This document shows, in pieces, positions 9,017 through 17,774 of a DNA stretch of 64,000 nucleotides. This stretch comes from Streptomyces iakyrus. Lineage in GTDB: Bacteria; Actinomycetota; Actinomycetes; Streptomycetales; Streptomycetaceae. Under the pieces are notes generated by a model, which saw only the letters and a list, made by a program, of their open reading frames with translations, was not told the DNA's origin and did no database searches. The stretch is taken from positions 310,001 through 374,000 of the forward strand of contig NZ_JNXI01000001.1 of NCBI RefSeq assembly GCF_000717055.1, written 5' to 3'. Both the position numbers and the translations under genes were made by a program. Numbering within the stretch: the first letter of the stretch is position 1; the number at the start of each line of letters is the position of its first letter.

Positions 9017-9912
9017 TCAGGGGCGCGGCTGGTACTGCTCGCGCGGCAGGAGCTGGATCTTCACGCCGTAGCCGGAGCGGTCCTGGGGGACGTGGTCGCG
9101 TTCCTGCTCGATCAGCTCGCAGCCGGGGCAGCGCAGGGTGTCGGTGACGTACGCGTGGGGGTCGCCGCCGCGTTCGCGGTCCCACTCCTCCAGCCGGGTG
9201 TGGCACTCCGGGCACACCGATCGCTGCCACTCCACCCAGGCCAACGCCTTGGCCCGGTCGAGGTCGGTCCAGCGGCCGTCGCCGCCGAGGAACTGAGAGT
9301 GCGGGATGCCGTACCGCTCGCACAGCTCCAGTTCGGCGCGCAGACCGGCGTCACGGCTCAGCCTTTTCCCAGCTCGACCCGGCTCTCCTGCTGGATCTGC
9401 CAGGCGGCGTCCCACAGGGCATTCGCGTCCGGTGCCGACCAGCCGTTCAGCAGCTCCTCGGCCTCCTCGCGGCTCATGCCGTCCACGGAGGCCGCTGCCA
9501 CCAGCGCGGCGGGGAAGGTGTCGGCGTTGAAGATCGCCCCCTCCTCCGCCTGCTGTTCGGTGGGCGGGTGCTCGCTAATCAGCTCCTCCAGCACCGGGCG
9601 CGGCAGCGCGCGGAAGGTCAGGAACTCCGAGGCAGCGTCGAGTGCCTGGAGGGCCCGGTCCCGCGCCGCATCTGCGTCGGCGACTTGGCGCGTGGCCAGC
9701 TCGTCACCCGGGTTGGCCTCGGCGACGAACCGTGCACGGCGGGCAGCCTGCTCAGCCTCCTCGTGCCGCTGGCGCAGCTCGGCGTCATCGCAGATCCGGA
9801 GCCGGTTCTGCGGGCGGGCCCGGCGGCGCAGCCGTTCCATCTTGGCCGACCACGCCCCCTCCGCCGACGTGGCGGAGGGGGACGGGCGCTTGGCCTGTGC
9901 GGGGCGCGACAC
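9017..9912 (-). CDS. Tail assembly chaperone, -1 frameshift fusion (GT-like)
   Basis: The long product is formed when ribosomes slip -1 at GGGAAAA (9370-9364): CTG GGA AAA becomes GGG AAA AGG and reading continues RLSRDAGLRAELELCERYG to 9017. The T part (about 115 residues) has CPEC and CPGC pairs separated by about 28 residues, suggesting a zinc-binding unit, and ends KIQLLPREQYQPRP. Order and geometry match lambda G/GT. The downstream frame has no convincing start of its own, which supports the fusion. Confidence 0.85.
9358..9912 (-). CDS. Tail assembly chaperone, short form (G-like)
   Basis: 184 residues from GTG 9912, ending ELGKG before TGA. It is the short product of the G/GT-type pair found between tail tube and tape measure in siphoviruses; these chaperones coat the tape measure during tail assembly. 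It is rich in charged helices (RQRHEEAEQAARRARFVAE) and ends in a C-terminal segment rich in Trp and acidic residues (LLNGWSAPDANALWDAAW). The slippery heptamer GGGAAAA lies just before its stop, so part of the ribosomes should continue into the T frame. Confidence 0.85.
   Translation of the reverse strand: MSRPAQAKRPSPSATSAEGAWSAKMERLRRRARPQNRLRICDDAELRQRHEEAEQAARRARFVAEANPGDELATRQVADADAARDRALQALDAASEFLTFRALPRPVLEELISEHPPTEQQAEEGAIFNADTFPAALVAAASVDGMSREEAEELLNGWSAPDANALWDAAWQIQQESRVELGKG
9364..9370 (-). promoter_or_regulatory. Programmed -1 ribosomal frameshift site GGGAAAA
   Basis: On the minus strand the heptamer G GGA AAA is in the correct phase (X XXY YYZ) within the short chaperone gene and lies only five bases before its TGA. 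The -1 frame is open for a further 115 or so codons. This is the standard arrangement for tail-chaperone frameshifting. Confidence 0.85.
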
Positions 9913-9914
9913 GA

Positions 9915-10550
9915 TCAGCCCTCGTCAGCGTCGTGCTCGCGGACCGTCGCCTCGGTCTTGGTCTTCGTGGTGCTGACCACGGTCACGTCGACGTGGTCAC
10001 CGTCGTGGTGGCCGTGCCCGTGGTCGTCGTCGCAGTCCTCGTCCGGCAACGGACGGGGATGGGCCTGCGGCACCGGGCGGTCGAGCGACGGCTCGTCGAT
10101 GATCGTGAAGTCCACCTTGAACTTCGCGGCCTCGTTGCCGGTGCTGTACGTCGCGGCACGGGTGGCGACCTGCACGGGGAAGACGTCTACCGAGCGGGAA
10201 CCGGGCAGGTCGCCCTTGCGCAGAAGGATGACGTAGCCCTTCGCGCCCTTGGGGAGCTGCTGCTCAATCGTGTCGGAGAACCGGTCCTCATAGAACGTCA
10301 GGCTGGAGTTCTCGGCCTTGTCGTTGCCCGGGATCGAGGAGTTGAAGGTCGAGCCCATGTCGGGGGTCTCGATGGGGTCATTCTCCAGCGCCCAGCCCTC
10401 GATGTCCGAGACGGCGTCGGTCAGGCCGAAGGCGTTGGTGATCTCTCGGCGGCTGGGGTACTTCGGGTCGCCCAGATCCTTCGACCACAGGATCTTGGAG
10501 ATGCCGCGCCGCAGAAATCGGGTCTGGGTCTTCTTCGTGCTCGTGGACAC
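9915..10550 (-). CDS. Major tail tube protein
   Basis: About 211 residues from GTG 10550, which has GGAG nine bases upstream; a longer frame to 10610 lacks a good ribosome site. The core (LWSKDLGDPKYPSRREITNA ... GYVILLRKGDLPGSRSVDVF) fits the siphovirus tail-tube family, and it lies two genes before the tape measure as expected. After about residue 165 the fold gives way to an extended tail rich in Asp and His (DDDHGHGHHDGDH), ending in TTKTKTEATVREHDADEG, perhaps exposed on the outside of the tail. Confidence 0.8.
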   Translation of the reverse strand: MSTSTKKTQTRFLRRGISKILWSKDLGDPKYPSRREITNAFGLTDAVSDIEGWALENDPIETPDMGSTFNSSIPGNDKAENSSLTFYEDRFSDTIEQQLPKGAKGYVILLRKGDLPGSRSVDVFPVQVATRAATYSTGNEAAKFKVDFTIIDEPSLDRPVPQAHPRPLPDEDCDDDHGHGHHDGDHVDVTVVSTTKTKTEATVREHDADEG

Positions 10551-10681
10551 AGGTCCGCTCCCACTTCTGGGGCAGCGTCCCATGCCGAGGCCCTGCCCCT
10601 TGACGTTCAAAGGGGGTTCGCCTGGCCTGGGGCCTAGCGTCCGCGCGGGCCTCCGCGGTGAGGATCAGAAGAAACGTTCCT

Positions 10682-11125
10682 TCATGCCGGGGTCACGGTG
10701 ATCGTGACCCGCTGCACGTAGGACACGATAGCGCCTGCCGCCGACACCGAGGGCTCTCCTCCAGCGTCGTAGGTCAACTCCCGGTCGATGACGCGCGCTT
10801 CGGGAACGTACATGTCGTGGGCCCAGGTTCCGTCAATCCGGCCGACGACGCCGGCGCGTACGCGGTCGGCCAGCCACTCGACTTGGTCGACCCGTTCCCC
10901 GACCGAGGTGACCTGGTAGGCCCAGGCGGCATCGGCGTGCCAGTCCCACAGGGGCGGGCCTGCGAACTCAGCGGGCAGCGAGTCGAGAATCGTGTACGGG
11001 ACAGGCGCGGGTTCCCAGCCGGATTTCCCCTGAACACGCGGGAGTTCACCGATCCCGCACGGGCGACCCGTGGCGTGCTCCAGGAGGGCGACGAGCGCGC
11101 GGGTCACCGGAAGACGAGCGGTCAC
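10682..11125 (-). CDS. Tail terminator-like protein
   Basis: 147 residues between an HK97-gp10-like gene and the tail tube, the usual slot for the tail terminator that caps the tube at the neck. It has an N-terminal helix (VTRALVALLEHATG), a central WAYQVTSVGERVDQVEWLAD, and ends on strands (VSYVQRVTITVTPA) typical of this fold. Its start overlaps the upstream stop by four bases. Assigned by synteny and general fold features. Confidence 0.75.
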   Translation of the reverse strand: MTARLPVTRALVALLEHATGRPCGIGELPRVQGKSGWEPAPVPYTILDSLPAEFAGPPLWDWHADAAWAYQVTSVGERVDQVEWLADRVRAGVVGRIDGTWAHDMYVPEARVIDRELTYDAGGEPSVSAAGAIVSYVQRVTITVTPA

Positions 11126-11550
11126 GGCAGCACCCCGTCCGCCAGAGCCTGGATGAACGCCGGTTCGGTCTGCCGGAACGCGGGCTCGACGTGCGGGAAC
11201 GGCGGCTGGCGGTAGTGCCGCCCGAGGCTGTCCACGCCGACGAAGCCGTATTCCAGCCGTCGCGCCTGCGGGGCGTCGGAGAACACCTCGGCGGTGACCT
11301 CGCCGCCGCCGGTGCGCACCCGAACATCCCAGGAGGCCCGGTACTGCCCGGTGATCACGTTCGGGCCGGGCCTGCCACTCGCGTTCCGCTGGATGCGGAC
11401 CCGCAGCAGCATGGCGTGGTGCCGCGTGATCGTCCGCGTGCGGGCGCGGGTGGCCGGACCCATCCGGGCCAGCGCGGCGGCCAGCGCGATCGGGTCGCGG
11501 AACGCCGTCGCGTCCGGGTGGGCGTTGGGGTGCGAATTCGCCGGTGCCAT
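11122..11550 (-). CDS. HK97 gp10-like head-tail joining protein
   Basis: 142 residues. The C-terminal half has the gp10 signature pattern: RRLEYGFVGVDSLGRHYRQ followed by PPFPHVEPAF and a terminal helix. HK97-gp10-type proteins sit at the head-tail interface and are encoded just before the tail terminator, as here. The start shares one base with the upstream stop. The N-terminal 45 residues are basic and helical. Confidence 0.85.
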   Translation of the reverse strand: MAPANSHPNAHPDATAFRDPIALAAALARMGPATRARTRTITRHHAMLLRVRIQRNASGRPGPNVITGQYRASWDVRVRTGGGEVTAEVFSDAPQARRLEYGFVGVDSLGRHYRQPPFPHVEPAFRQTEPAFIQALADGVLP

Positions 11551-11981
11551 CAGTCGATCACCTGCACCCTGACGATGCGTACCACGCTGTAGGTGCTTAC
11601 GGTCTCGTCCGAGACGCGGAAGCGGCGCCCCACTAGCTGAGGATCACGCGGCCCACCCGGCCTCACCGATCCGGCCACGCGCACCACATCGTCCGGCCGG
11701 AGCTCCGGAGCATCAACGGGGAGCACGACCTGGTAGTCCGTCGTGGGCGGCTCGACGGCGACGGCACCGCTCAGCGGCCGGGTGATCGCGGGACGGCCCA
11801 ATGGCATCACGGCGCCGAGCCCGTCCCAGACCAAGGACTCGTCCGGCGTCGGGGACACGAGCTGGCCGGTGGCTTCGTCCAGCACATCGTCCGCGCGGCC
11901 GGCGCCGTCCCGCCACACTTCGAGCTTGTCGTCCAGGATGCGGCCGACAACCCGACGCGCACCCTCCACGTCAAAGGCCAC
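11550..11981 (-). CDS. Head-tail stopper-like protein (DUF6093-like)
   Basis: 143 residues with the order seen in actinophage head-closure proteins: an N-terminal helix (ARRVVGRILDDKLEVWRDG), then short strands and PVDAPELRPDDVVRV, and a final strand VSTYSVVRIVRVQVID. I believe it belongs to the DUF6093 group, which occupies this connector position. Overlaps the upstream gene by 11 bases. Confidence 0.7.
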   Translation of the reverse strand: MAFDVEGARRVVGRILDDKLEVWRDGAGRADDVLDEATGQLVSPTPDESLVWDGLGAVMPLGRPAITRPLSGAVAVEPPTTDYQVVLPVDAPELRPDDVVRVAGSVRPGGPRDPQLVGRRFRVSDETVSTYSVVRIVRVQVID

Positions 11982-12342
11982 GCGCCCACTCCACGAGCTG
12001 CGTGAGCATCGCCTGAGTCAGGGAGTGCGGGCCGGTGCCGAGGTCAGGCCGCGCCAGCGCAGACCGCTCCAGCTCCTCGGCATCGATCGCCGACAGGAAC
12101 ACCGCGGCAGCCGGGCCCGGGTCGGGCATGTCGGCCACGGAGACACGGGCCAAGCCCCCGAAGACCAAGTCCACGTAGTCCCCCGAGTACAGGACAACCT
12201 GCGGCGGCTCCCCCTCCCGGTGGGTGAGGGTGTAGCCGCTCAGGGCCCCCGGGTCTACCCGCTGTCCGTCGATCTCGATCGCGGCCTTCCCGCCGCGAGC
12301 GGTGATCTGCACTCGGTGCACGTTCTCGTCGTCGTGATCCAT
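11971..12342 (-). CDS. Phage connector-region protein, 5' end apparently lost
   Basis: From the first ATG (12342) the product is 123 residues (DENVHRVQITARGGKAAIEI ... QAMLTQLVEWARGL). In-frame sequence upstream to about 12405 (TDRLDIVLRGPSDSRISVV) also looks like genuine protein, yet no ATG, GTG or TTG with a ribosome site precedes it; the same frame then runs into unrelated DNA. The original start has probably been removed where the cargo joins the phage cluster. Function unknown; position suggests a head completion or connector protein. Confidence 0.6.
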   Translation of the reverse strand: MDHDDENVHRVQITARGGKAAIEIDGQRVDPGALSGYTLTHREGEPPQVVLYSGDYVDLVFGGLARVSVADMPDPGPAAAVFLSAIDAEELERSALARPDLGTGPHSLTQAMLTQLVEWARGL

Positions 12343-12439
12343 TTCCACGACGCTAATGCGGCTGTCGGACGGCCCCCTCAGTACGATGTCCAGGCGATCG
12401 GTCGGTACGGGGAGCGGGAGGGCGCCGCGGGGGCTGGCA

Positions 12440-12454
12440 CACCGTGGTGATATC
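12440..12454. promoter_or_regulatory. Candidate operator related to the CACC..GGTGATATC palindromes
   Basis: CACCGTGGTGATATC lies between the truncated phage gene and a small plus-strand membrane ORF. It contains the palindrome CACCGTGGTG followed by ATATC, like sites near 22541, 28751 and 37216. Similarity is visible; the role is inferred. Confidence 0.35.
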
Positions 12455-12456
12455 GC

Positions 12457-12645
12457 ATTCCCAATTGGCCGCTGGGCATCATCGTCACCTGCGTCGTCGC
12501 CATCGCGATCACCATCAGCCCGCCCGACATCGCAACGGGCGGCATCGTCACCGCCATACTCGCGGGTGGCTGCGCCGGCCTCCTCACACAATTCGTTCAG
12601 GGCACGGCGCAGGCCCGCTACGACGAGCGTTCACGACAGGAGTGA
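12457..12645 (+). pseudogene. Small holin-like membrane protein, start missing or non-canonical
   Basis: The plus strand reads IPNWPLGIIVTCVVAIAITI, then a SPPDIATGG turn, a second hydrophobic helix and a charged tail ending YDERSRQE before TGA at 12643-12645. About 60 residues with two membrane helices. An in-frame stop at 12448-12450 precedes it and the only possible initiator nearby is ATT, so it is either 5'-truncated or uses a rare start. It lies opposite to phage transcription at the left edge of the cargo. Not recognised beyond its membrane topology. Confidence 0.4.
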
Positions 12646-12660
12646 CGCCCGCCTACGGGA

Positions 12661-13233
12661 TCACCTCTCCGCCAGCTCCCCCAGACGCCCCGAGCGCGTG
12701 TGCTCTGCGAACAGCAGGACTCCCAGTGCCCCGCCGGCCAGCATGATGGAGCCGTCGGTAACTGCGGCCACTGCGTCTTGCAGGTCCCACCACTCCACAG
12801 TCATGCCGTTCTCGTTGCTGCTGAGCTTCCGCTCGCCGGGGGTGAGACCCATCGCCGTGAACAGGTGAAGGCGTACGGTCGATCGGTTCAGCAGGCGTGT
12901 CACGTTGAGGGGCGTGAGCTGCTGCGCGATCACGCCTGCCTCTTCCTCCAGTTCGCGTCGAGCTGCCTCCCGTGGGTCTTCCCCCGCCTCGATCGTTCCG
13001 CCTGGGAGGTTGAGGGTGTCGCCGTGCAGGTAGTGCCAAACCCGGACGAGTGCGATCTTGCCGTCTCCACGCTGGGCGACGACGGCCACGCCGTGCCCGA
13101 TTTCTTGGTACTCGAATACGGTCCGGCTGCCGTCGGGCCGCGTGACGTCGTCCCGCCTGATGCAGAAGTCCTGTGTACGCACGGGCTCAAGGTGGCCATG
13201 GCGGGTCCAGCCGCCTCCGGGTTGGTGGGTCAC
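12661..13233 (-). CDS. Nudix hydrolase (ADP-ribose pyrophosphatase type)
   Basis: 190 residues from GTG 13233 with GAGGAG six bases upstream. The Nudix box is complete at about residues 76-98: G at its start, E after five residues, then [13 protein letters not shown], providing the metal-binding glutamates. Upstream strands ([20 protein letters not shown]) match ADP-ribose or nucleoside-diphosphate-X hydrolases. It would hydrolyse a nucleoside diphosphate linkage; the substrate is not predictable. It lies 44 bases after the ABC exporter gene on the same strand and could be co-transcribed with it. Confidence 0.85.
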   Translation of the reverse strand: MTHQPGGGWTRHGHLEPVRTQDFCIRRDDVTRPDGSRTVFEYQEIGHGVAVVAQRGDGKIALVRVWHYLHGDTLNLPGGTIEAGEDPREAARRELEEEAGVIAQQLTPLNVTRLLNRSTVRLHLFTAMGLTPGERKLSSNENGMTVEWWDLQDAVAAVTDGSIMLAGGALGVLLFAEHTRSGRLGELAER

Positions 13234-13277
13234 TTCACTCCTCGGGTAGGGCGAGGTGCATGGGCTTGGCCGGGTGA

Positions 13278-15162
13278 TCAGCGGTCCTTGGCCAGGGCGA
13301 GGAGTTCCGCGAAGAGCCCGCCGCCGTTGGCGAGTTCCTCGTATCGGCCCTGTTCGGTGATCCGGCCGTTTTGCATGACGATGATCCGGTCGGCGATCTT
13401 GGTGTTCTCGAGTTGGTGAGTGACCACCACCGTGATGCGGTCGGCGGCGATGCTCTTGATCTCCTCGAAGATGTCGTGCTCGCCTCTCGGGTCCATCTGC
13501 GAGGTCGGCTCGTCCAGGATCAATAGTGGTGAACGCCGGTACAGCGCACGGGAGCAGGCCAGCCTCTGCCACTGCCCACCAGAGAGTTCGGAGCCACCGA
13601 AGAACTCTCGGGCGAGGAGTGTGTCCAGTTCCTTGGGCAGCTCTTCGATCGCGGTGCGCATGCCGACGGCGTCGACGGCCTCCCACACGGGATCGTCGTG
13701 GAAGGTGCGGGGCTGTCCGAGCGTTACGTTCTCCCGGGCGCGCAGGGGCCACTGAGCGAAAATCTGCGGGACCAGGCCGGTGTGCGCCCACACGCTGCTC
13801 GGGTCTGCGGAGGCCAGATCGATTCCGTCCCAGGTCACGCGGCCTTTGTCGGAGGATTCCGGTGATTAGTCGGCTGAGCGTGGACTTCCCGGAGCCGTTC
13901 TCGCCGACGATCGCCAGGATCTCGCCGCGGCGCAGGGTGAGGGAGACGTGGTCGATGGCCGGCCGTTCCTTGCCGGGGTAGCAGTAGACCGCTTCCTCCA
14001 GTCGGATCTCTTCGACCGGTGCGGAGATTTTCACCTTGCCGCGCTTGGGGGCACGCTCGGCGGCGAGGTCGAGGAAGGAGCGCATGTCGGCGAGGTACAG
14101 GGAGGTGTGGAACAGTGCGGCACCGTTGATGACGAGCTGGGACAAGGCGGCCAGGGAGGTCTGGACTGCGACGACAGCGGTGGCGGCGATGGCCACGTCC
14201 AGGCGTCCGGTGGCAGCCAACCAGGCGAGGGTGGCCCAGGTGGCCAGGAGGAAGATGCCGCCGAGAGCCGAGGTGGCCAGCACGATGCGCAGCATGCGGG
14301 GAGCAGCAGTAAGGGTGCGCTGGTCGATGCGCTCGGACAGAGTGCGGTACCAGTACCCGATGTAGTCAGTCATCCCGTTGGCGCGGACTTCGTCGCCGTG
14401 CCGGGAGGTGGTCGCCCACCAGCGCATCATGCCTCGGACGTTGCGGTCACCGACGTTGGCGTAGTGCGTCTCGTAGTCGACTCGGGCGGACAGCACGGCC
14501 CCGAGGCCGGCGGGCACGACAGCCAGGAGTAGCAGCGGCAGCATTAGCGGATGCAGCGTCGCGAGGACTCCGCTGGCGGCGATCATACGGACGAATGCGG
14601 CGGTGAACCGCTGGGCGTCCTTGACCATCATCGTGGTGCGCGAGACGCCGACTTCAGCGGCTTCCTGCCGGTTCGCGAACCCGTCTTCGCTGTATGCGGA
14701 GGCTTCCACGCGGCAGACTGCTTCGACCAGGGCGGTGTCGGCAGCGGTGATCAGGCCGGGGCTGATTCGGCCGTCGCAGTAGGAGGACAGCGCGCTGGAG
14801 ATGCGGCCAACAGCAACCGCTACGGTGATGACCAGGAGGGCTGGGAGGGCGGCGTGCAGCCGTTCGGACACGGACTCGTCACCGACGAGGTGCTCCATGG
14901 CCTTTGCCGTAGATGCCAGAACTACGGCGGCGGCGAGGCCGGTGAGCACCTGGCACACCAAGAGCAGGATGACGGCCAGCCGGTCGATGGCCCAGGCCAT
15001 CTGTGCGGTCTGCCGCAACACGCTGGGCAGCCGGGCGCACATGGCTGTGAAAGTGGCCTCTCCCAGCGGGTTCTTCCCGTAGTTGCTCTCGAACGAGATG
15101 GTCGCTGGGGGTGGTGGAGGGGGCGTCTGCGGGGCTTCGATCGGGGTATCAGTGGCGGTCAA
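13278..15162 (-). pseudogene. ABC exporter (fused permease-ATPase) with a frameshift in the nucleotide-binding domain
   Basis: Begins at TTG 15162 behind GGAGGGA. The first frame encodes about six membrane segments (residues about 60-320) and the start of the ATPase domain with Walker [10 protein letters not shown] near residue 419. It then loses phase near 13840-13860; the other frame carries the rest: [20 protein letters not shown], signature LSGGQWQRL, Walker [13 protein letters not shown] and the H-loop VVVTHQ, ending at 13278. One extra base or two missing bases explain the shift. Intact, it would be a roughly 627-residue homodimeric exporter. Either a recent pseudogene or a sequencing error. 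Confidence 0.8.
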
Positions 15163-15549
15163 CTGCGTCCCTCCTGTGCGGTTGTTGCGGCACCTGGGCG
15201 GTGTCGCGGTGCCAGGCTCAACGAGGCTGCGAGCGAATCGAACACGCTCGATTCCGGACGACGCACAGGCCTGGAATCTGGGGGCGTCGAACCGCGTGGT
15301 CGTGGTGATGTACGGCTTTCAGGGCGGCGGAAGTTGGCCGAAACGCCGACACCTGTGGCGGTTGTGACTCTTGAGGTTTCCTGGCTGAGGGGCGACCGTG
15401 TTCCGTCGCCCTACGGCGTGATGGCCAACGTGACGGCCACGGCAGCGTGTCAGTCAGTTCCCGGCCATCGCCGAGCTGAATGTACGAGCTGCCGTCTATC
15501 TGGCCCACGTAGATTGACGGCGTCACGACGAGGGACAAGGGGAAAGCGG
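15163..15549. other. Intergenic region with an inverted repeat at 15235-15254
   Basis: 387 bases between the divergent ABC exporter and TrmO-like genes. It contains a perfect inverted repeat GAATCGA-N6-TCGATTC (15235-15254), about 75 bases upstream of the exporter start, which could be an operator. No coding sequence is convincing here. Confidence 0.4.
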
Positions 15550-16026
15550 ATGACGCAGTCGCTGGAGATCAAGCCCATCGGCACCGTGGTCGGAGGGCGT
15601 ACCGAAGCCACCGACGACCACTGGATCGGGAGCGCGATCATCCGGCTGAACAGTGACTTCCCCCTCGAGGTGGTACGCGGCCTTGAGGAGTTCTCCCACC
15701 TGCTGGTCGTCTGGCACTTCCACAAGGCGTCTCCCAGTGATGTCGCCCTGCATGCACGCAGCCCTCGTAACAACCCGCGGTGGCCGGCTACGGGGACGTT
15801 CGTGCACCGAAACCATCGTCGCCCGAACCAGCTCGCGCAGTCCTTCCCACGCCTCCTTGAGGTCGACGGCCTGGACCTGCACGTCACCGACCTCGACGCT
15901 ATCGACGGCACTCCCGTCTACGACCTGGGGCCATACTTCGCGGAACTGGGTCCCCGTGGCGAAGTCCGGGAGCCGAAGTGGCCAGCCGAGATGCTTTCGG
16001 ACTACTGGGGCCAGGCGCAAAACTGA
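15550..16026 (+). CDS. TrmO-like (YaeB/UPF0066 fold) SAM-dependent methyltransferase domain protein
   Basis: 158 residues from ATG 15550 with AGGGGAAA upstream. It has the TrmO beta-barrel pattern: PIGTVVGGR near the start, DDHW, then EEFSHLLVVWHFHKA and later LHVTDLDAIDGTPVYDLGPY. TrmO in E. coli methylates N6-threonylcarbamoyladenosine 37 of tRNA using SAM; shorter actinobacterial relatives like this one have unproven substrates. A single gene on the plus strand between minus-strand neighbours. Family is secure, the reaction is not. Confidence 0.85.
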   Translation: MTQSLEIKPIGTVVGGRTEATDDHWIGSAIIRLNSDFPLEVVRGLEEFSHLLVVWHFHKASPSDVALHARSPRNNPRWPATGTFVHRNHRRPNQLAQSFPRLLEVDGLDLHVTDLDAIDGTPVYDLGPYFAELGPRGEVREPKWPAEMLSDYWGQAQN

Positions 16027-16166
16027 GCCAGGGCGCGCTTCAGCGCGGGAACATGCCACCTTCAGCACCCTTTCGTGCAACCCCTTGGCGGGCTCCGCGG
16101 TTCCGGAGACGGCCTGCGGGTGGCAAGGGCAAGAGCTGCCGGTCATGAGCCAGTGCCGCGCATCAA

Positions 16167-17222
16167 TCACGATCGGCCTCCCGGTTGCTCAGCCGAGGAG
16201 CGGAGCGCATCTTCGAGATCCTCAAAGCGGTCCAAGAGTCGGCGAATGCTGGTCTGCCGCTCGTGCCAGTGCCGCTGCAAGTCCGCTTCCGCCTCGGCAG
16301 GCAGGCCGTACTCGGATGTGACCGCGCCGAAGAAGCTGAACAGCATGTAGAGCAGCGCGACACGTACGCATGCCACGACGTCGGCCAACGGCAGGGTGGG
16401 GTTCTCCGATCGGTAAGCCTCAATCATCACCAGGGCGCAGTCAGCCCACTGATCGCTCGTGGCGATCGTACGGGGATCGAAGGCAGCGCGTCCCAGCTCC
16501 CAGGCCGGAAACGCCCTCGCTCCACGGAAGTCGATGACGCCGGTGACGACATCGGCGAGGACGAGCATGTTCGTGCGGGTGAAGTCGGCGTGCACAGCCT
16601 GCTCCACGAACACCTCGGGAAGCCCCGCTCGTAGACCGTCCACGTGTGCGCGCAAGTCATTGCACCGCTGGTTGAGTTCGTGGCTCAGAAGCACCACGTC
16701 CGGGTGCTGCTGCCGCTTAGCGGCCGCCAGCACGGCGCCGGCTTTGACCATGGCGTCTTCGACCGAACCGGTCCGCCACCGTGTGTGCTGCCGTAGCCCG
16801 GGCAGCGGATAGGCGGCCAGGACTCGGTGCATACGTCCCAGCACCATGCCGATCTGTTCAGCTCGCGCTACCGTCATCGCCGAGGTGGCCACCCGACCCA
16901 GAGCTTCATCGACCACCGCCCAGGCACTTCCTTCGGCCACCGCGACGAAACTACCGTCCTGGTCGGGCCATACCCTCGGCACGGGAAGCTGTGCCGCACG
17001 GCAGTACTCCGCCATGTCCCAGGCCGCTCGCACCGCCGTGAGGTCCACGGTCGCCCCGTACTCCTTCACGAAGAGCCGGCGGCCGTCTGCCGTCAGCACG
17101 CGCCGGTTGATGGTGTCGGTGCCCATCGGCACCATCTCGACCGCTTCGACGGCGATTCCGTACTGGTCGGCCAGTACGTCGGCCACCAGCTCCTCGTTCC
17201 AGTCCGCGTCCATCTCGCTCAT
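16167..17222 (-). CDS. Aminoglycoside phosphotransferase/choline-kinase-fold protein
   Basis: 351 residues from ATG 17222, overlapping the upstream gene's stop by four bases. It has a kinase-like N-lobe (RRLFVKEYGATVDLTAVRAA) and the Brenner-type motif VHADFTRTNML near residue 207, then GVIDFRGA near residue 227 in place of the usual DFD. The hinge (WAVVDEALGRVA) and helical C-lobe are intact. Phosphotransfer to a small molecule is likely, but nothing shows it confers antibiotic resistance. Coupled to a LuxR/methyltransferase-type gene. Confidence 0.8.
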   Translation of the reverse strand: MSEMDADWNEELVADVLADQYGIAVEAVEMVPMGTDTINRRVLTADGRRLFVKEYGATVDLTAVRAAWDMAEYCRAAQLPVPRVWPDQDGSFVAVAEGSAWAVVDEALGRVATSAMTVARAEQIGMVLGRMHRVLAAYPLPGLRQHTRWRTGSVEDAMVKAGAVLAAAKRQQHPDVVLLSHELNQRCNDLRAHVDGLRAGLPEVFVEQAVHADFTRTNMLVLADVVTGVIDFRGARAFPAWELGRAAFDPRTIATSDQWADCALVMIEAYRSENPTLPLADVVACVRVALLYMLFSFFGAVTSEYGLPAEAEADLQRHWHERQTSIRRLLDRFEDLEDALRSSAEQPGGRS

Positions 17223-17671
17223 CGTCCTTCCCGGGAGGAAGGTCGCTGGGCGGTGAGCACGGCGAACGCGGTGTCCTCGGTGAGCACATCGCCTGCGGCG
17301 TACTCCGCCAGTACGGTCTTCACCGCCGACTCGAAGTTGTCTCGACGCTCCATGAACAGGTGCGGGGCCGCAAGTGACGTGGAGTGCAGGTACCCGACGG
17401 CTTGCTCGACGTTCCACGTTCGGCGCAAGGGGATGACGGTCTGGGTGACGTCACTGAAGGCCGAGTCGCGCAGCGCGGTGAGAGCAGCGCGGCCGCTCAC
17501 CCCGAGCCAACGGCTCATGGACGGCACCGGGACTCTCACCGTGCCGCGCGTGGTGTTGAGGGCGAGGACTGTCGCCTCCGTGTCGAGACCATTGGCGATC
17601 TTGTGGAGGATTCGGTCCTGTGCCGGGGTCAGCCGGTCGGGAACCGTACTGGGGCGTGCAGACATGCTCAT
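17219..17671 (-). CDS. Chimeric small protein: LuxR-type HTH plus methyltransferase C-terminal segment
   Basis: 150 residues. Residues 14-50 resemble a LuxR helix-turn-helix (LTPAQDRILHKIANGLD ... TRGTVRV). Residues about 85-145 (VEQAVGYLHSTSLAAPHLF, LTEDTAFAVLTAQRP) match the C-terminal end of class I methyltransferases, but the SAM-binding half is absent. It may be a stable fusion acting as a regulator or a relic of recombination. ATG 17665 has the better-placed AAGGA. It overlaps the following kinase gene by four bases. Confidence 0.6.
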   Translation of the reverse strand: MSMSARPSTVPDRLTPAQDRILHKIANGLDTEATVLALNTTRGTVRVPVPSMSRWLGVSGRAALTALRDSAFSDVTQTVIPLRRTWNVEQAVGYLHSTSLAAPHLFMERRDNFESAVKTVLAEYAAGDVLTEDTAFAVLTAQRPSSREGR

Positions 17672-17774
17672 CCTTCTTCGTTCTTCAACCCGCCCGGGTT
17701 TGGCTGGCTACCGGAGCGGCCAGCACCGGCGATGGGGAACTTCCCCGTCCGGGCCTGGTCACTGGCCGCGTGGA

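Noticed and set aside
12661..15162. A single 833-residue protein combining an ABC exporter and a Nudix domain
   Set aside because: The frame joins the two only because of the frameshift; the rest of the ATPase lies in another frame and the Nudix gene has its own GAGGAG and GTG start.
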